From Chionoecetes opilio (lineage: Eukaryota > Arthropoda > Malacostraca > Decapoda > Majidae), in contig JACEEZ010011056.1 in NCBI GenBank assembly GCA_016584305.1, forward strand, positions 1 to 64,000: a stretch of DNA of 64,000 nt, read 5' to 3'. The translations under genes and the position numbers were made by a program. Positions 32,480 through 43,119 of this stretch are shown piece after piece; the first letter of the stretch is position 1; every line of letters starts with the position of its first letter. The notes beneath the pieces were generated by a model that was given only the letters and a program-made list of their open reading frames with translations, was not told the origin of the DNA and made no database searches.

Positions 32480-32490
32480 CAGTAGTAGTA
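32387..32490 (+). repeat. (TAG)n array starting in the DHPS stop codon
   Basis: The stop codon TAG is followed in frame by TGA and then about 28 TAG triplets, so the 3'UTR begins with a run of consecutive in-frame stop codons. It is the reverse complement of the CTA array on the other side of the exon. Confidence 0.95.
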
Positions 32491-32853
32491 GTGTTTATTC
32501 AGCTTAAACTGTCCCCTAATATTCTACCATTATATATATCTTTTATTTCTTCTGTAATTCCCATGTTAATGTAATGATTGAAATGCCTTAAGTTTTTTTG
32601 TGTGATTTTCTCAATTTTTTATTTTTTTTTAATTTTCTCGGATGTTAAAATGGTGAAATAAGCTTTTTTTGTGTGGAGTTTGATTTATTTTGGGAATTAA
32701 AGCAGTGAAGTTAGTAATGATTTTTTTCTTCTATTTTTTGCCATGGTAAGATAAGAGTTCTGTATTTTTCTTATTCATAAAGTCATATTTTGTTTATTTT
32801 ATTGAGAAATTGTATATTTTTCACATAATTCTGTAATTCTAAATGGTATAAAC
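32491..32853 (+). other. Probable DHPS 3'UTR / downstream DNA
   Basis: T-rich, with an ATTAAA hexamer near 32694 that could act as a polyadenylation signal; no AATAAA was seen nearby. Nothing else. Confidence 0.35.
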
Positions 32854-33600
32854 CAGTGCTCTTCAACCTTTTTTGATGTCGTGCACCCTAGCAGTGATTT
32901 GGTAAGAGCTGTCGTCCACCACAACTATTTTCTCTTTCAAATCTCACGGCTCTGACATTTTAAATCTAACTATGTAGCTACGTATATCATTCTACAAAAT
33001 ATATAGGTAGGAAAGGGCAGCTTCACTCATTTTAAATTTACATTTTACATATTCTTCTGTATAATAACACAGCAAATGCATTTTTCTTCATGAAACTAAA
33101 GTAAAATTGCACCTAATATGAGTTATATTTGGTAATCCAGAAAACAGCCTTTTCCTTCAAGAAACAAAAAACAGTGGCTTGGCTGCTGTTGCAATTTGTC
33201 TGCTATCAGCTTAAATCGAGGTATCAGTCAATTTTCAAGTGCAACCCACATATCCAAATTCAGAATGGCATTTCTTTTCTATGCCTTGATTTCTAAGTTT
33301 GAGAAAATTTGCTGACACAGACATGATGTTGGCGTCTGCACAGACATGTGTGTTGTCTTCTCAGCTAGCTTACTCCTTAAAGTCCTGACCGTCAAGCAGG
33401 ACAACCCAGCAATGCAATGTATAGAATGGCCAAATGTTTTGAAAGCTGCTTTTTAAGAATAATCCACTGGAAGCTCCAATAGGGCATCAGATTGATCAGT
33501 TCCATCATGTGGAAGGTCTGAGGTGTTTGGAAATAGAAGTCAAGGTTGCAAGCGACATTTCTCTTGCTCCCCCGCAGGAAAACGCATTAGTTAGTGTCAT
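32854..33600 (-). mobile_element. hAT element 3' fragment
   Basis: Begins with the hAT-type end CAGTGCTCTTCAACC at 32854. The minus strand at about 33150-33480 encodes, in two frames, MWVALEN and IPRFKLIADKLQQQPSH, which resembles the extreme C-terminus of ZBED-like hAT transposases. The other end was not located. Confidence 0.6.
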
Positions 33601-33719
33601 GCTTTGCAAACATGCTTGGACCGGGAACAATATATAGGAAAAATTTGGCAAATTTTATTTAGGAGAAATAGAATTGCTACATGGAAAATACAATGAAATA
33701 ATCACAAAAATCACATTTT

Positions 33720-33905
33720 AATCATTGATTATTATGAAGAAAAATATGATTATGATTTGATTATGATTAAAGCTGCAGCTTCATATTTGATTATGATTTG
33801 ATTTTGATTATACCTGTTGCTTAACTTTTGATTATGATTTGATTATGATTATGTAATCACACCCTTGGATTATGATTTTTTTTGATTAATAATCATAATC
33901 ATGTC
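33720..33905 (+). repeat. GATTATGATTT minisatellite
   Basis: About 12 imperfect copies of an ATTATGATTTG unit. Confidence 0.85.
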
Positions 33906-33940
33906 CATGTCTGATGTCCCACACTAGAAGTAAAACCACA

Positions 33941-34080
33941 CACACACACTATAGATATTCTTTCTTTCTTATTTTAAACACACACACACACCCCACATTA
34001 TAATACTATTTCTTTTCTTTTTTTTACACACTCACAAAAACACACACACACACACACCCCCACACACACACACCCCACTT
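33941..34080 (+). repeat. (CA)n-rich tract
   Basis: Interrupted CA runs with T-rich spacers. Confidence 0.85.
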
Positions 34081-34155
34081 CTTACATAATTTTAGCTTCA
34101 AAAAAATAGCTGAAATCCGCCCCCACAGTTTAAAACCAGCCACGCCAACTCCACC

Positions 34156-36791
34156 CAGGGCCGGATTTAGACGTGTGGAGGCCCTGGGCAGCCTCTGTGT
34201 GGAGGCCCTGGGCAGCCTCTGTGTGGAGGCCCTGGGCAGCCTCTGTGTGGAGGCCCTCCTGCATTAAAAAATTTTACAAAGTATAGGGTTGCCTAGTGAA
34301 GCGGGGCTGAGCAGTGGGAGCTTCGGATTTTTTTTGAGATTTTACCCTTTTTAAGAGCTTTTTGAAGCAATAAGCAAAGCTAAATTGAGAAGTATATAAG
34401 CTTTAGCAATGTATACAATAGAGAAGGATTGATTATCATTATCAATTTATAAGCAAAGTAAGCAAAAGCTACTATTTACAACACTAGTCTGAAAATCTAT
34501 GATGCATATCTACATTTTCCATGTCTGCTAAGAAAAATCAATTATACAGTACCAGTACCTTTAATTACAGAACTGGAAGTGTCACTTTACGAGATCTAAC
34601 CCTTGCAAAGTTTTTTTATCAACTCAGGGGAAGTCAGTTCTCTGAGGATGTCATATTCGATGCTCATCAGGCTAGGTGGCTAACCCCTGTCATGAACATT
34701 GTAGCACAAAGTCTGTTTTGATAGATTTCATTTTACTGAAAGAAACGTTCTCCAGAACAATTTGTGACCATGAGCACCAAGTACACCCACAGGATTATTT
34801 CAAATTTGGAAATGTATCAACAACATTCTTGTACATGAACAGCTTGTAAAGGAAATGTGCCCTCCCTTTCTCTACATCTTCGTCTTTGAGAAATTGAGTA
34901 AAGAAGGCTGCAAACTGCACTAGTTCAACTCCAAGTGTTTGATCCAGATCATTCTTGTACTCAGCAACCAATTTCGCGGGCAGCTGCTTCAATTTCATCA
35001 CAATTCAATGATTCCATTTTATCCAAGAATCCAAAAAGTGAACAGATTTCTTCTAGGCCTTTAAAACCGTTGTCCAGTGAACTCAGGAACTGATCAATTG
35101 CTGGAAATTCTGTATGCGAAATGCTTCTGACGTGAGAGGGATGCCTTTTCAGATCGTCCATAATCCAATAGATTGAGTCGTACATTACCCTTGCGCTTAC
35201 GTGTCTGTAAATATTCCTCGGTTTTCCCGAAATTCCCCCCCCTTCTCATAAACATGGAAGCGATCTCGTTTTTCACGTACAAAACATTCCAAGGACTTCA
35301 TCATTGTGACTGCTGTGTTCAAAATCAAGTTTAGGATCTTGCAATGCGTGGCTTGTGGGCATCAACTCTACCAAGAATGTCATGCCTAAAAACAGCATAA
35401 ATGGCTGTCTCTAGCTTGCCCATCCTTTCAAGGAGACCACTGGCTTCATAATGAGTTTTGCTCATCTCATTTCATCTCTAGCTATTTTAGCAAGTGCTTT
35501 AGGGATTGGTAAAATATCCTTGGACTGGCTTTCACTGCAAAATGCTCGACAGGACCATCTTGTTGTAGAAATCCCCCTTTTGGTACAGACACTGGGCCAG
35601 ATTCTACATTTTTAGTAAATCGCTAAGAATTGCATAACGACGTGTAGAAGCTGTGAAGAACACATAAATGGCCTCTAGAAAAAAAAAAAAAAGAGATAGC
35701 TGCTTGACAACATTCAGCTGCAGCTTTTCCAACCAGGTTTAATGAGTGACCTGCACAAGGTATCCAAACTGCATGATGATTTTTAGCTGCAACTTTGGCT
35801 TGCAGACCATTGTATCTCCCACTCATATTGTTGCATCACGACACTTTGAATGTCAATTTAGTCTGTTTGAAATCTCATCAAACTTTCAAAACATTTTTTT
35901 AGCCTTGTGTTTTGGTTTGGTAAGAACTTCACAAACTTCTTACAGGTGTTATCATGCTCCATGTATCTGAAGATCAGTGTCAGTGATCAACATGACCTTC
36001 ATCAGGTGTTGAATCCAAAGAAATTGAGTAATATTTTGACAGCTTTATAAGTCAATTATTTCCTTGAGTACTTCATTGCCTATTAGTCTGGTGATTTTTT
36101 CACAGATGGTTGAAGATAAATAGTTTGTATGGCCACTGCCTCGACGGCATGATTATATATGTGTGCCTGAGGAAATCATCATACTCGGCCAAAAGCTCTA
36201 ACAATCCTAAATAATTTCCATTATGAGGAGATCCAATTTTTATCATTCCCCGAAGAGCTAGGCCTCTTTTACAAAAACATTTCAGCACATTAATCAGTTT
36301 TCAAAAGACTACACCAATACGCTCAACTTGATCCACTTGTGTTGGTTTCCTTTGAGTCTACACCTCCAACTCTCATTGCACGACTTGTTGCTGACAAAAC
36401 TGTTGAATGTGGTCCTTTGATTGTTTATGGACAGCAAGCCCATTGGCGTGTTTCCAGTCACAGAAACCCATCAGATGTGAACTGAGATCTCGAAACACCC
36501 ATTAGCTTGCAATATAAGCAGTAGACTCTCCCATTTTTTGGAGATAGACATAGCCAATAACGCTGTTAACTTCCCCATTTCGATTCCTTCGCTCAAAACA
36601 TACCTGGTGTGCATTTGCGACTGACATTTTATCCCTTTTTGGATTGCTGTTTTAGCTTCCAAAAATTTTTGCATCACTGTATATGGTGGCCCCGGGCCCC
36701 CATTTTGGCAGTTTGCCCCATTTTGTGGGGGGCCCCTGATTGTGGAGGCCCCTGGGCGCTGCCCATTTTGCCCACTCCTAAATCCAGCCTG
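34156..36791 (-). mobile_element. Complete hAT DNA transposon (8-bp TSD)
   Basis: The left end CAGGGCCGGATTTAG and right end CTAAATCCAGCCTG are terminal inverted repeats. The perfect 8-bp duplication ACTCCACC flanks it at 34148-34155 and 36792-36799, the hAT signature. Inside is a minus-strand transposase of the DUF4371/ZMYM1-like group, broken by frameshifts. Near the left end (34172-34258) a 24-bp GTGTGGAGGCCCTGGGCAG-type unit is repeated three and a half times. Confidence 0.95.
34560..36480 (-). pseudogene. hAT transposase (ZMYM1/DUF4371-like), frameshifted
   Basis: Transposase of the hAT group that is often annotated as zinc finger MYM-type protein 1-like. Pieces on the minus strand in order are: KRGLALRG and GSPHNGNYLGLLELLAEYDD (36100-36288), a DSTPDEGHVD-type core block (35950-36030), MSGRYNGLQAKVAAKNHHAV with IPCAGHSLNLVGKAAAECCQ (35623-35826), YKNDLDQTLGVELVQFAAFF (34795-35001), and a RSRK end near 34570. 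The C-terminal dimerisation region reads through several frames. An A-run at 35683-35695 causes one break. About 640 codons, close to the family's usual length; not translatable as it stands. Confidence 0.88.
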
Positions 36792-36829
36792 ACTCCACCG
36801 CAAAAACGTAAATGTATCACGAAGATATA

Positions 36830-36880
36830 CCGTATTTCCCGGCGCATAAGACGCATTTTTTTCCCTGAAAAAGGAATGCA
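36830..36880 (+). repeat. Pogo-like element end, fragment
   Basis: ACCGTATTTCCCGGCGCATA followed by AGACGCA resembles the end of a Tigger-like repeat known from many animals. No partner end was found. Confidence 0.35.
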
Positions 36881-36984
36881 AAGTTCCCCTGCGTCAATGC
36901 GGCCATTTTAGGCATGGAGGTCGGGCACACACAACAAAGACACGCGCACACAGACAAAACATACCCACACACACACCCACACCA

Positions 36985-37184
36985 TCCCGAGGGTCAAATG
37001 GATAGAGCACGGGCCCTGCCATTTGTGGTTAGGCCGGTTCGAATCCTCACTGTCCCGGGGAATATTTCACCGACAAATTGGAGGATATGTCCTCCTTGAG
37101 AAAGGGGAGGGGGTTGTGTGGGTGTTTTTAGCCCAGCATTCCCCAAAGATCGGTAATAATGAATTCCAAGCCAGTGGGAGCTAG
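36985..37184 (+). mobile_element. tRNA-derived SINE, family 1, copy B
   Basis: GGGTCAAATGGATAGAGCAC (A-box), then GGCCGGTTCGAATCCTCAC (B-box), then TTTCACCGACAAATTGG, CTCCTTGAGAAAGGGGAG and CCCAAAGATCGGTAATAATG. The same body as 10921-11179. Confidence 0.82.
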
Positions 37185-37397
37185 GTATCTATCAATGGGG
37201 GGGGTGTTGGGGGGGGGGGGGGGGGCACTATGGGAAGCGAAGCTCAGGGGATTTGATGCCACATAGAAGGGGATAGGGGCTATCGCCCGGGCACAGGTCC
37301 CGGCAGGTACGGCAGCCATGGCCGTGGGGGGGGACCTGGGGGGGGCCCCCCATTTTTAGGGGGGGGGGCATCTTCCCCCCCCTAGCTACGCCACGGT
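37185..37397. mobile_element. hAT-like MITE fragment (GGGGGGCAC / TAGCTACGCCAC)
   Basis: G-rich body ending CCCCTAGCTACGCCAC. Shares TGATGCCACATAGAAGGG with 39273-39293 and GGCAGCCATGGCCGTGGGGG with 39639-39662. CAGTGGCGTAGCTA-type ends are typical of hAT MITEs. Confidence 0.55.
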
Positions 37398-37940
37398 ATA
37401 GCTGATCTGACGTTATAAAGGTAGAAAGATAACGAGGTAAAAGCATTTCTTTGCAGGGAGGACAAACTACCTCAACCTTTTTACTCCCTCCTACACACCC
37501 GTACGAACTCCCCCCACATTTACACCCCGGCTCCATCTGCCACCCCCCCGTCTGTAGGTGGGCCAAGACATCCCGGCCAGGTCACTTTCTACCGCCTGGA
37601 GGTTTCCGCCGCTGCCTCCATCCTGACGGCAGAAAACTTTTTGCCCTCAGGGGGGGATCAAGTATGCCCCACCCGGGCCCCCTCCTGTACATAACCATAT
37701 TTTACCCACCCTACAGCCCCAACTTCTCCGACGTCACCGCCCTCACACTCACCATGCCCTTTGCTTTCACATCCACCCCCTCTTTCTTCACTTATCCTCC
37801 TTGGCCATGTCATCCACCCTTTAGTGGGTGCCCTCCACATTGGTGCAGGGGGGAACCGTGGCCCACAGGGGGGCAGCAGAGGCACACTCCCTCCCCTTTT
37901 CCCATAGAATGACCACAACCGACTGATTCATGACTAACCC
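37398..37940. other. C-rich sequence, no recognised gene
   Basis: The 153-codon plus-strand frame at 37451-37912 is P/H/F-rich and has no recognisable domain. It may be the degraded upstream part of the LINE at 37941-38480. Confidence 0.4.
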
Positions 37941-38480
37941 TTTGACTAAAAGCAACCGACACTAGGACACAGAGCTGAATGACGCCTTACAGTACATTCA
38001 CTGGACGAATACGAACGACACACGACACCACGGTGGACCCACTCCCCCAGCCGTGCCCTGGACACCGCAGTCACCAGACTCCGGATTGACCACACCGCCT
38101 CAACCTCACCTACACAAACTGGGCATGACTGATGACCTCACTGCCCCTGGTGCCCCACATACCTGGACACACGTGAACACCTCCTCCTGCAATGTCCCCG
38201 CCACCAATCCCACCGCACGGCATCCTCCAATCAAATATATCCACTCCTCCTCCGCAGACCAACTCTAGCCGACCTCTTGGGTGGCTCTCCAGATCCGGCT
38301 TTCTTCAAAATCCTCAAGCACACCAGGACCCTTTCCTACGAGCTGGCCAACTGCACAGGAGTTTAAACCCGTGATTAATTTGCATCTTGCACCTTCGGGG
38401 CACTAGAGGCTGTGGCACCACAGCCTGCAAAGGCCCCTTTAAACCCCAACAACAATAAACTACCTCAAATCACAAAGTAA
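37941..38480 (+). mobile_element. LINE 3' end (pol C-terminus, zinc-binding type)
   Basis: The plus strand encodes RALDTAVTRLRIDHT-like sequence, then HCPWC and REHLLLQCP (the CPxC...H...C element found at the C-terminus of many R1/I/CR1-type LINE pol proteins), then LADLLGGSPDPAFFKILKHT, in at least two frames. The 3'UTR-like CAAAGGCCCCTTTAAACC is followed by CAACAACAATAAAC. The only LINE recognised here in plus orientation, and it lies outside DHPS. Confidence 0.7.
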
Positions 38481-38513
38481 GGCTCTCTGCCTTCTCCCTC
38501 CCTCTCCCACTCA

Positions 38514-38702
38514 CAGTGGCGCCTCGAGGAAATTTTGGACTGGGGTGGCCAAGGTTGGATACGTATCTAGTGTGGGGTGGCCATGGCATAGCCATTAAAA
38601 ATAAATTAATGAAGTTTCATTAGACCTCAGACTCAGATCTGGTGTGGCCAATGAGATTTCATCATTTCAGGGTTGGCCGTGGCCACCCCATAGATCCGCT
38701 AC
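38514..38702. mobile_element. Short hAT-like MITE
   Basis: Starts CAGTGGCGCCTCGAGG and ends CATAGATCCGCTACTC, with a GGGGTGGCCA motif near both ends in opposite orientation. No convincing 8-bp duplication was seen. Confidence 0.5.
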
Positions 38703-39198
38703 TCATTCCTCTCACTCTCTCTTCCACTCACTCCCTTTCTCTCTCTACTTAACTTGCGCTGCAGAAATATGAAGAAAAACAACAAATTATAGCGTGTTTG
38801 GGCCAAAAATTCATCCCTTCCCCCTCCCCGCTGCTTACGGTGACACGCGTCCTGCCTCCTTGCCGTCTCGCTCTCGACTGTCGCTCGCACCGGATGACTC
38901 AAGGAACTCAACACTGCTTCGAATCCCCCTTATTTCCTTCCCACGCCTTTACCTGTTAACCTTTGGTCAATAACTCTTGACCTGTAACGTTATATAAGTC
39001 TTAATTGTTAGTAAATGTGAGTTAGCAATAGTGTTGGCATAGTTTTGTAGTATTTCTTTTAAAGCTTAAATTGAATGGGTTCGTTAATGCTTCGAACTCA
39101 TTAACATCGTCGCAGAGGGTTGTGGGTAGGATATCATCTTATTTTGTTTTGTTTTGCTACTTAGTTTGTGGGTTGTTAAAGGACTGGATTACTTTGTT
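38703..39198. other. No recognisable feature
   Basis: Mixed sequence. CTTGCGCTGCAG near 38760 resembles a splice acceptor, but the following frames carry no recognisable protein. Confidence 0.4.
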
Positions 39199-39300
39199 AG
39201 CAGTGGCGTATGTATCAATGGGGGGGCACCTTGGGGGGCACTAGCTCTGCCTTGCCTAGCTCTTGTGGCCACTCTGATGCCACATAGAAGGGTATATTCT
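39199..39300 (+). mobile_element. hAT-like MITE fragment
   Basis: Starts GCAGTGGCGTATGTATC, then GGGGGGGCACCTTGGGGGGC, then GATGCCACATAGAAGGG. Same family as 37185-37397. Confidence 0.55.
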
Positions 39301-39638
39301 AAGATCAGATCAGTTGTGGTTATTAGAGCATTATACAGAATACGGTAAAACTGCAGTTTAGTACAATACTCTCTATTGACCAATATTCTTCTGGCATAAC
39401 TGGGGGAGCTGCGTCAACCCCCCCCCCCCCCTCGCTAATTAACTGACCTAGCCTGGACATTGATTACATAATCTAACCTCGATGGGAGGGTTTCGTCCTC
39501 CAAGACCCACCTTGTGTTATTTGTCCTTTCCACGGGTGTTATAGGGGTTAGAAATGCTGCAAATTGTCAGATCTACAAGTTGAGGATCGTTATAACTACG
39601 TGCCTTGTAATGCATTAAACTGCAATAGAACCCATAAT

Positions 39639-39735
39639 ACGGCAGCCACGGCCTGTGGGGGGGCACCTTGGGGGGCAGAGGATTCTTATGGGGGGGCACG
39701 TGCCCCCATGCCCCCCCGTAGCTACGCCACTGCTC
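39639..39735 (+). mobile_element. hAT-like MITE fragment, right end
   Basis: GGCAGCCACGGCCTGTGG, then GGGGGGGCACGTGCCCCC, ending CCGTAGCTACGCCACTG. A good family end. Confidence 0.6.
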
Positions 39736-39737
39736 CA

Positions 39738-39812
39738 AGCTCGCTCCGGAAGGTTGAACCTGATGATCGCAAGTCCGAATCGCGTGGACAAGACCATGGG
39801 TAAATGACACAC
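39738..39812 (+). mobile_element. SINE family 1, 3' fragment
   Basis: CTCCAAGCTCGCTCCGGAAG, GATCGCAAGTCCGAATCGCG and TGGACAAGACCATGGGTAAA, then a (CA)n tail (39808-39862). Only the 3' part is present. Confidence 0.75.
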
Positions 39813-39865
39813 ACACACACACACACAAACACACACAGACACACACACTAACACACACACTTTAT

Positions 39866-40182
39866 CGCCTGCATGGTCAAGTAGATAAGAGCGGCAGGCA
39901 GACATCATTTTGTGGGCTGGCATTCTATCCTCGACCCCGCTTGCTCCCGGGGATTTTTCACTGACAAATGCGGGAAGTTACTGTCCCCCTTGAGCAAGGG
40001 GATGGACTGTGTGTGGTGTGCGAGGTCCCAGCATTACCCGAAGATCGGTCATTACGAGCTCCAAGCTCTTTTCGGGAGGGTAAAACTTGCGATCCACCTC
40101 TCGTGGACAAGAGACCAAGGGCCGTGGTGAATACAACCCACCCACACACACACACACACACCACAAACACACACACACACAC
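39866..40182 (+). mobile_element. tRNA-derived SINE, family 1, copy C
   Basis: Starts CGCCTGCATGGTCAAGTAG (A-box region), has a degraded B-box at TCTATCCTCGACCCC, then CCCCCTTGAGCAAGGGGATG, GAAGATCGGTCATTACGAGC and GTGGACAAGAGACCAAGGGC, then a (CA)n tail at 40140-40182. It ends close to the assembly gap. Confidence 0.82.
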
Positions 40183-40214
40183 ATATTTTCGAAGCAGGTA
40201 CTTTTTTTTTTTTT

Positions 40215-40823
40215 NNNNNNNNNNNNNNNNNNNNNNNNNNNNNNNNNNNNNNNNNNNNNNNNNNNNNNNNNNNNNNNNNNNNNNNNNNNNNNNNNNNNNN
40301 NNNNNNNNNNNNNNNNNNNNNNNNNNNNNNNNNNNNNNNNNNNNNNNNNNNNNNNNNNNNNNNNNNNNNNNNNNNNNNNNNNNNNNNNNNNNNNNNNNNN
40401 NNNNNNNNNNNNNNNNNNNNNNNNNNNNNNNNNNNNNNNNNNNNNNNNNNNNNNNNNNNNNNNNNNNNNNNNNNNNNNNNNNNNNNNNNNNNNNNNNNNN
40501 NNNNNNNNNNNNNNNNNNNNNNNNNNNNNNNNNNNNNNNNNNNNNNNNNNNNNNNNNNNNNNNNNNNNNNNNNNNNNNNNNNNNNNNNNNNNNNNNNNNN
40601 NNNNNNNNNNNNNNNNNNNNNNNNNNNNNNNNNNNNNNNNNNNNNNNNNNNNNNNNNNNNNNNNNNNNNNNNNNNNNNNNNNNNNNNNNNNNNNNNNNNN
40701 NNNNNNNNNNNNNNNNNNNNNNNNNNNNNNNNNNNNNNNNNNNNNNNNNNNNNNNNNNNNNNNNNNNNNNNNNNNNNNNNNNNNNNNNNNNNNNNNNNNN
40801 NNNNNNNNNNNNNNNNNNNNNNN
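40215..40823. other. Assembly gap (609 N)
   Basis: A run of N between a T run and the ACCGGACGGTA minisatellite. Frames spanning it are meaningless. Confidence 1.
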
Positions 40824-41395
40824 TTTGCTCCCGGACGGTACTAGGTGTTTACCGGACGGTATAGGTGTTTACCGGACGGTACTAGGTGCTACCCGGCGGT
40901 ACTAGGTCTCCCGGATTTTTAATTAGGTGTCCCGGGACGGAAACTAGGTGCTCCGGAGGGGTACAGGTGCTACCAAAGGGTTTAACTGGGTTTGTACCGG
41001 ACGGTATAGGGGGGTACCGGACGGTACTGGGTGGTACCAAAAGGGTTTACTGGGTGCTCCCGGACGGTATTTGGTGGTACCGGACGGTACTGGGTTGGGG
41101 GTACCGGACGGTACAAAGGGGGTTTAACCGGACGGTACAAGGTTTGGTACCGGAGGGTTTAAAAAGGGGGTCCCGGGGGCGGTACTAGGTGCTACCGGAC
41201 TTTTTACTAGGGCTCCCGGGCCCGGGTACGGGTGTTTACCGGACGGTACTGGGTTTGCTCCCCGGGGGACGGTACTAGGTGCCCCGGGAAACGGAAACCG
41301 GGGCGCTACCGGAGGGGGTCCCGGGGGCCCCAAAAAACCGGACGGAAACCGGGGCCGGAAACCGGGACGCTACCGGACGGTTTTTGGGCCACACC
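40824..41395 (+). repeat. ACCGGACGGTACTAGGTG minisatellite
   Basis: About 28 copies of an approximately 19-20 bp unit, GCTACCGGACGGTACTAGGT, with the half-palindrome ACCGGACGGT. It abuts the gap, so the array is probably longer than assembled. Confidence 0.9.
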
Positions 41396-42505
41396 GATTG
41401 AGAGAGACCTACCATCTTATCCATAAAAAAGGGAAAACTCAAATGATGCCAAAATAATCACAAGCAATGACAAAATAGTACCACCTGTCTTCTATACACA
41501 TTTATCCTATTTTACTTCGCCTATTTCCCCTAGTGACTATTCCACCTATTCCTCCTCCCCCCCCTTTTTAGCTTCTGTCGCCTTCTTATCTTCCCTTCCC
41601 CGGGCCCCCTTCTATAAATTTTTTTTGGGCTTCTGTCTCCTTTTTTTCTTTCTTTCTTTCTTCTCCCCCTTTTTCCCTTTCTCCCCCTTTCCTCCTCCCT
41701 TTTTTCCCAATTAATTGTCAAAAAATACTAAGAACCTAAAGAGAAAGAGGAACATGGTTTAAAATTTACGTATTTTTCCTCCTTTGCTTCGTTTTTCCCA
41801 ATATTTGCTAACATGTCATTTTTTTTTATATTTTATATTTTTCCCATTTAAAAACCCAACTATGGGTTTTTTTTTTTTTTTTTGGGTGTGTGTGTGTTTT
41901 TTTGTGTGTGTTGTGTGTGTGTGTGGGGGTTTTTGGGGTGTGTGTTTGTGTGTGGGGTTTTGGTGTGTGTGTGTGTTTGTGTCGTTTGATTTTTTAATTT
42001 TTTTATTCTTTCCTTTTTTTTTCATTTTAATTTAAACACAACCCCGCAGTGCCACCGCTGCAACAAACAAATCTTTCATCACATCCTAAAAAATCCCTGG
42101 GAAACCCCCCCCCCCAAAAAAATGTGGGGGTTTTCTATTTTGATTTTAGAAAATTTAGGTTTCCTGAGCCCGAATATAAAATTTTGTTTTCCCTTTTATG
42201 GGTTTCAATTTTTTTGAAAAATACAGCCATAGGCCCCTACTTTTTGAAGGGGAGTTTTTTTTAAATTTTTTGGGCTTTATTGGGGTTTTTTTTGGACCCC
42301 CCTTTCATTAAATATTTTTTTCTTGAAGAATAAATGAATTCCCAACCCAACAGACACGAATAAAGGGAATTTCCCCAAAATTTACCCCAAATAAAATCAA
42401 CCCCTGTCTAAACCTTTAAACTCCTTTCAAAATTTTTCAAAATTTCAAAAATTCCCAAAATTTCATTGTCTGAACTCAGCTGAATTTTTCTTTTTCTTTC
42501 AGTTT
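41396..42505. other. No gene; polypyrimidine and GT tracts
   Basis: Contains CT-rich sequence (41540-41705) and a GT run (41883-41983). A TTCTTTTTCTTTCAG tract ending at 42502 looks like a splice acceptor for the following coding remnant. Confidence 0.5.
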
Positions 42506-43119
42506 TTTTTTGTGATGGTTTCCCGGCGGGGCGCGGTCATGCAGGAATAATCTGCCCGTTTTCTGAACATCTGCGGACAATACACGCTGTCAGGGGACAG
42601 GAAGAACTAACAGGTTTGTGAAGCGCCCCCTGGGGGCCTTATTTTTAAAGTCAAGCGGGGTGCCAAAGATAAGTCTGGGCCCCCCGCACACGGGGGTGCA
42701 AGACTTTGCGGGGAAATACCCCCGGCGGTGGCCAAAGGGGCGCAAAAAATTTTCACTGAAGTTTGGGATTCCGAGGGTTTTGGGGGGCCTTTTGCCCATT
42801 GCACCCCGGATTGGGTTACTTTTTTGGGGCCATCAATACTAATGGCATCAACCGGAAGAATGGCCCCACCCTCCAGTCCCCCGACCTTCCATCCCCCCCG
42901 CCGCCCCAAGGGCTCCTGCGAAAAAAAAATTCCGTACCCGTTCACAGAGTTTCCCCGACACGGCCCAAAAGGGGCCCCCCGTACAGACGAGCGAGGATAT
43001 ACAGAAAAAAGGAGTATGAAGCCCAAGATAGCCCCGACCCCTTTTTTCCACAATTTTAGTTAAATGATCTGGTTGGGGGATCTCAGTTTGGGCAAAAGAT
43101 TTCCCTTTTCCCCGGGCTG

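Noticed and set aside
39968..40905. 272-298 codon frames crossing 40215-40823
   Set aside because: They span the run of N and mean nothing.
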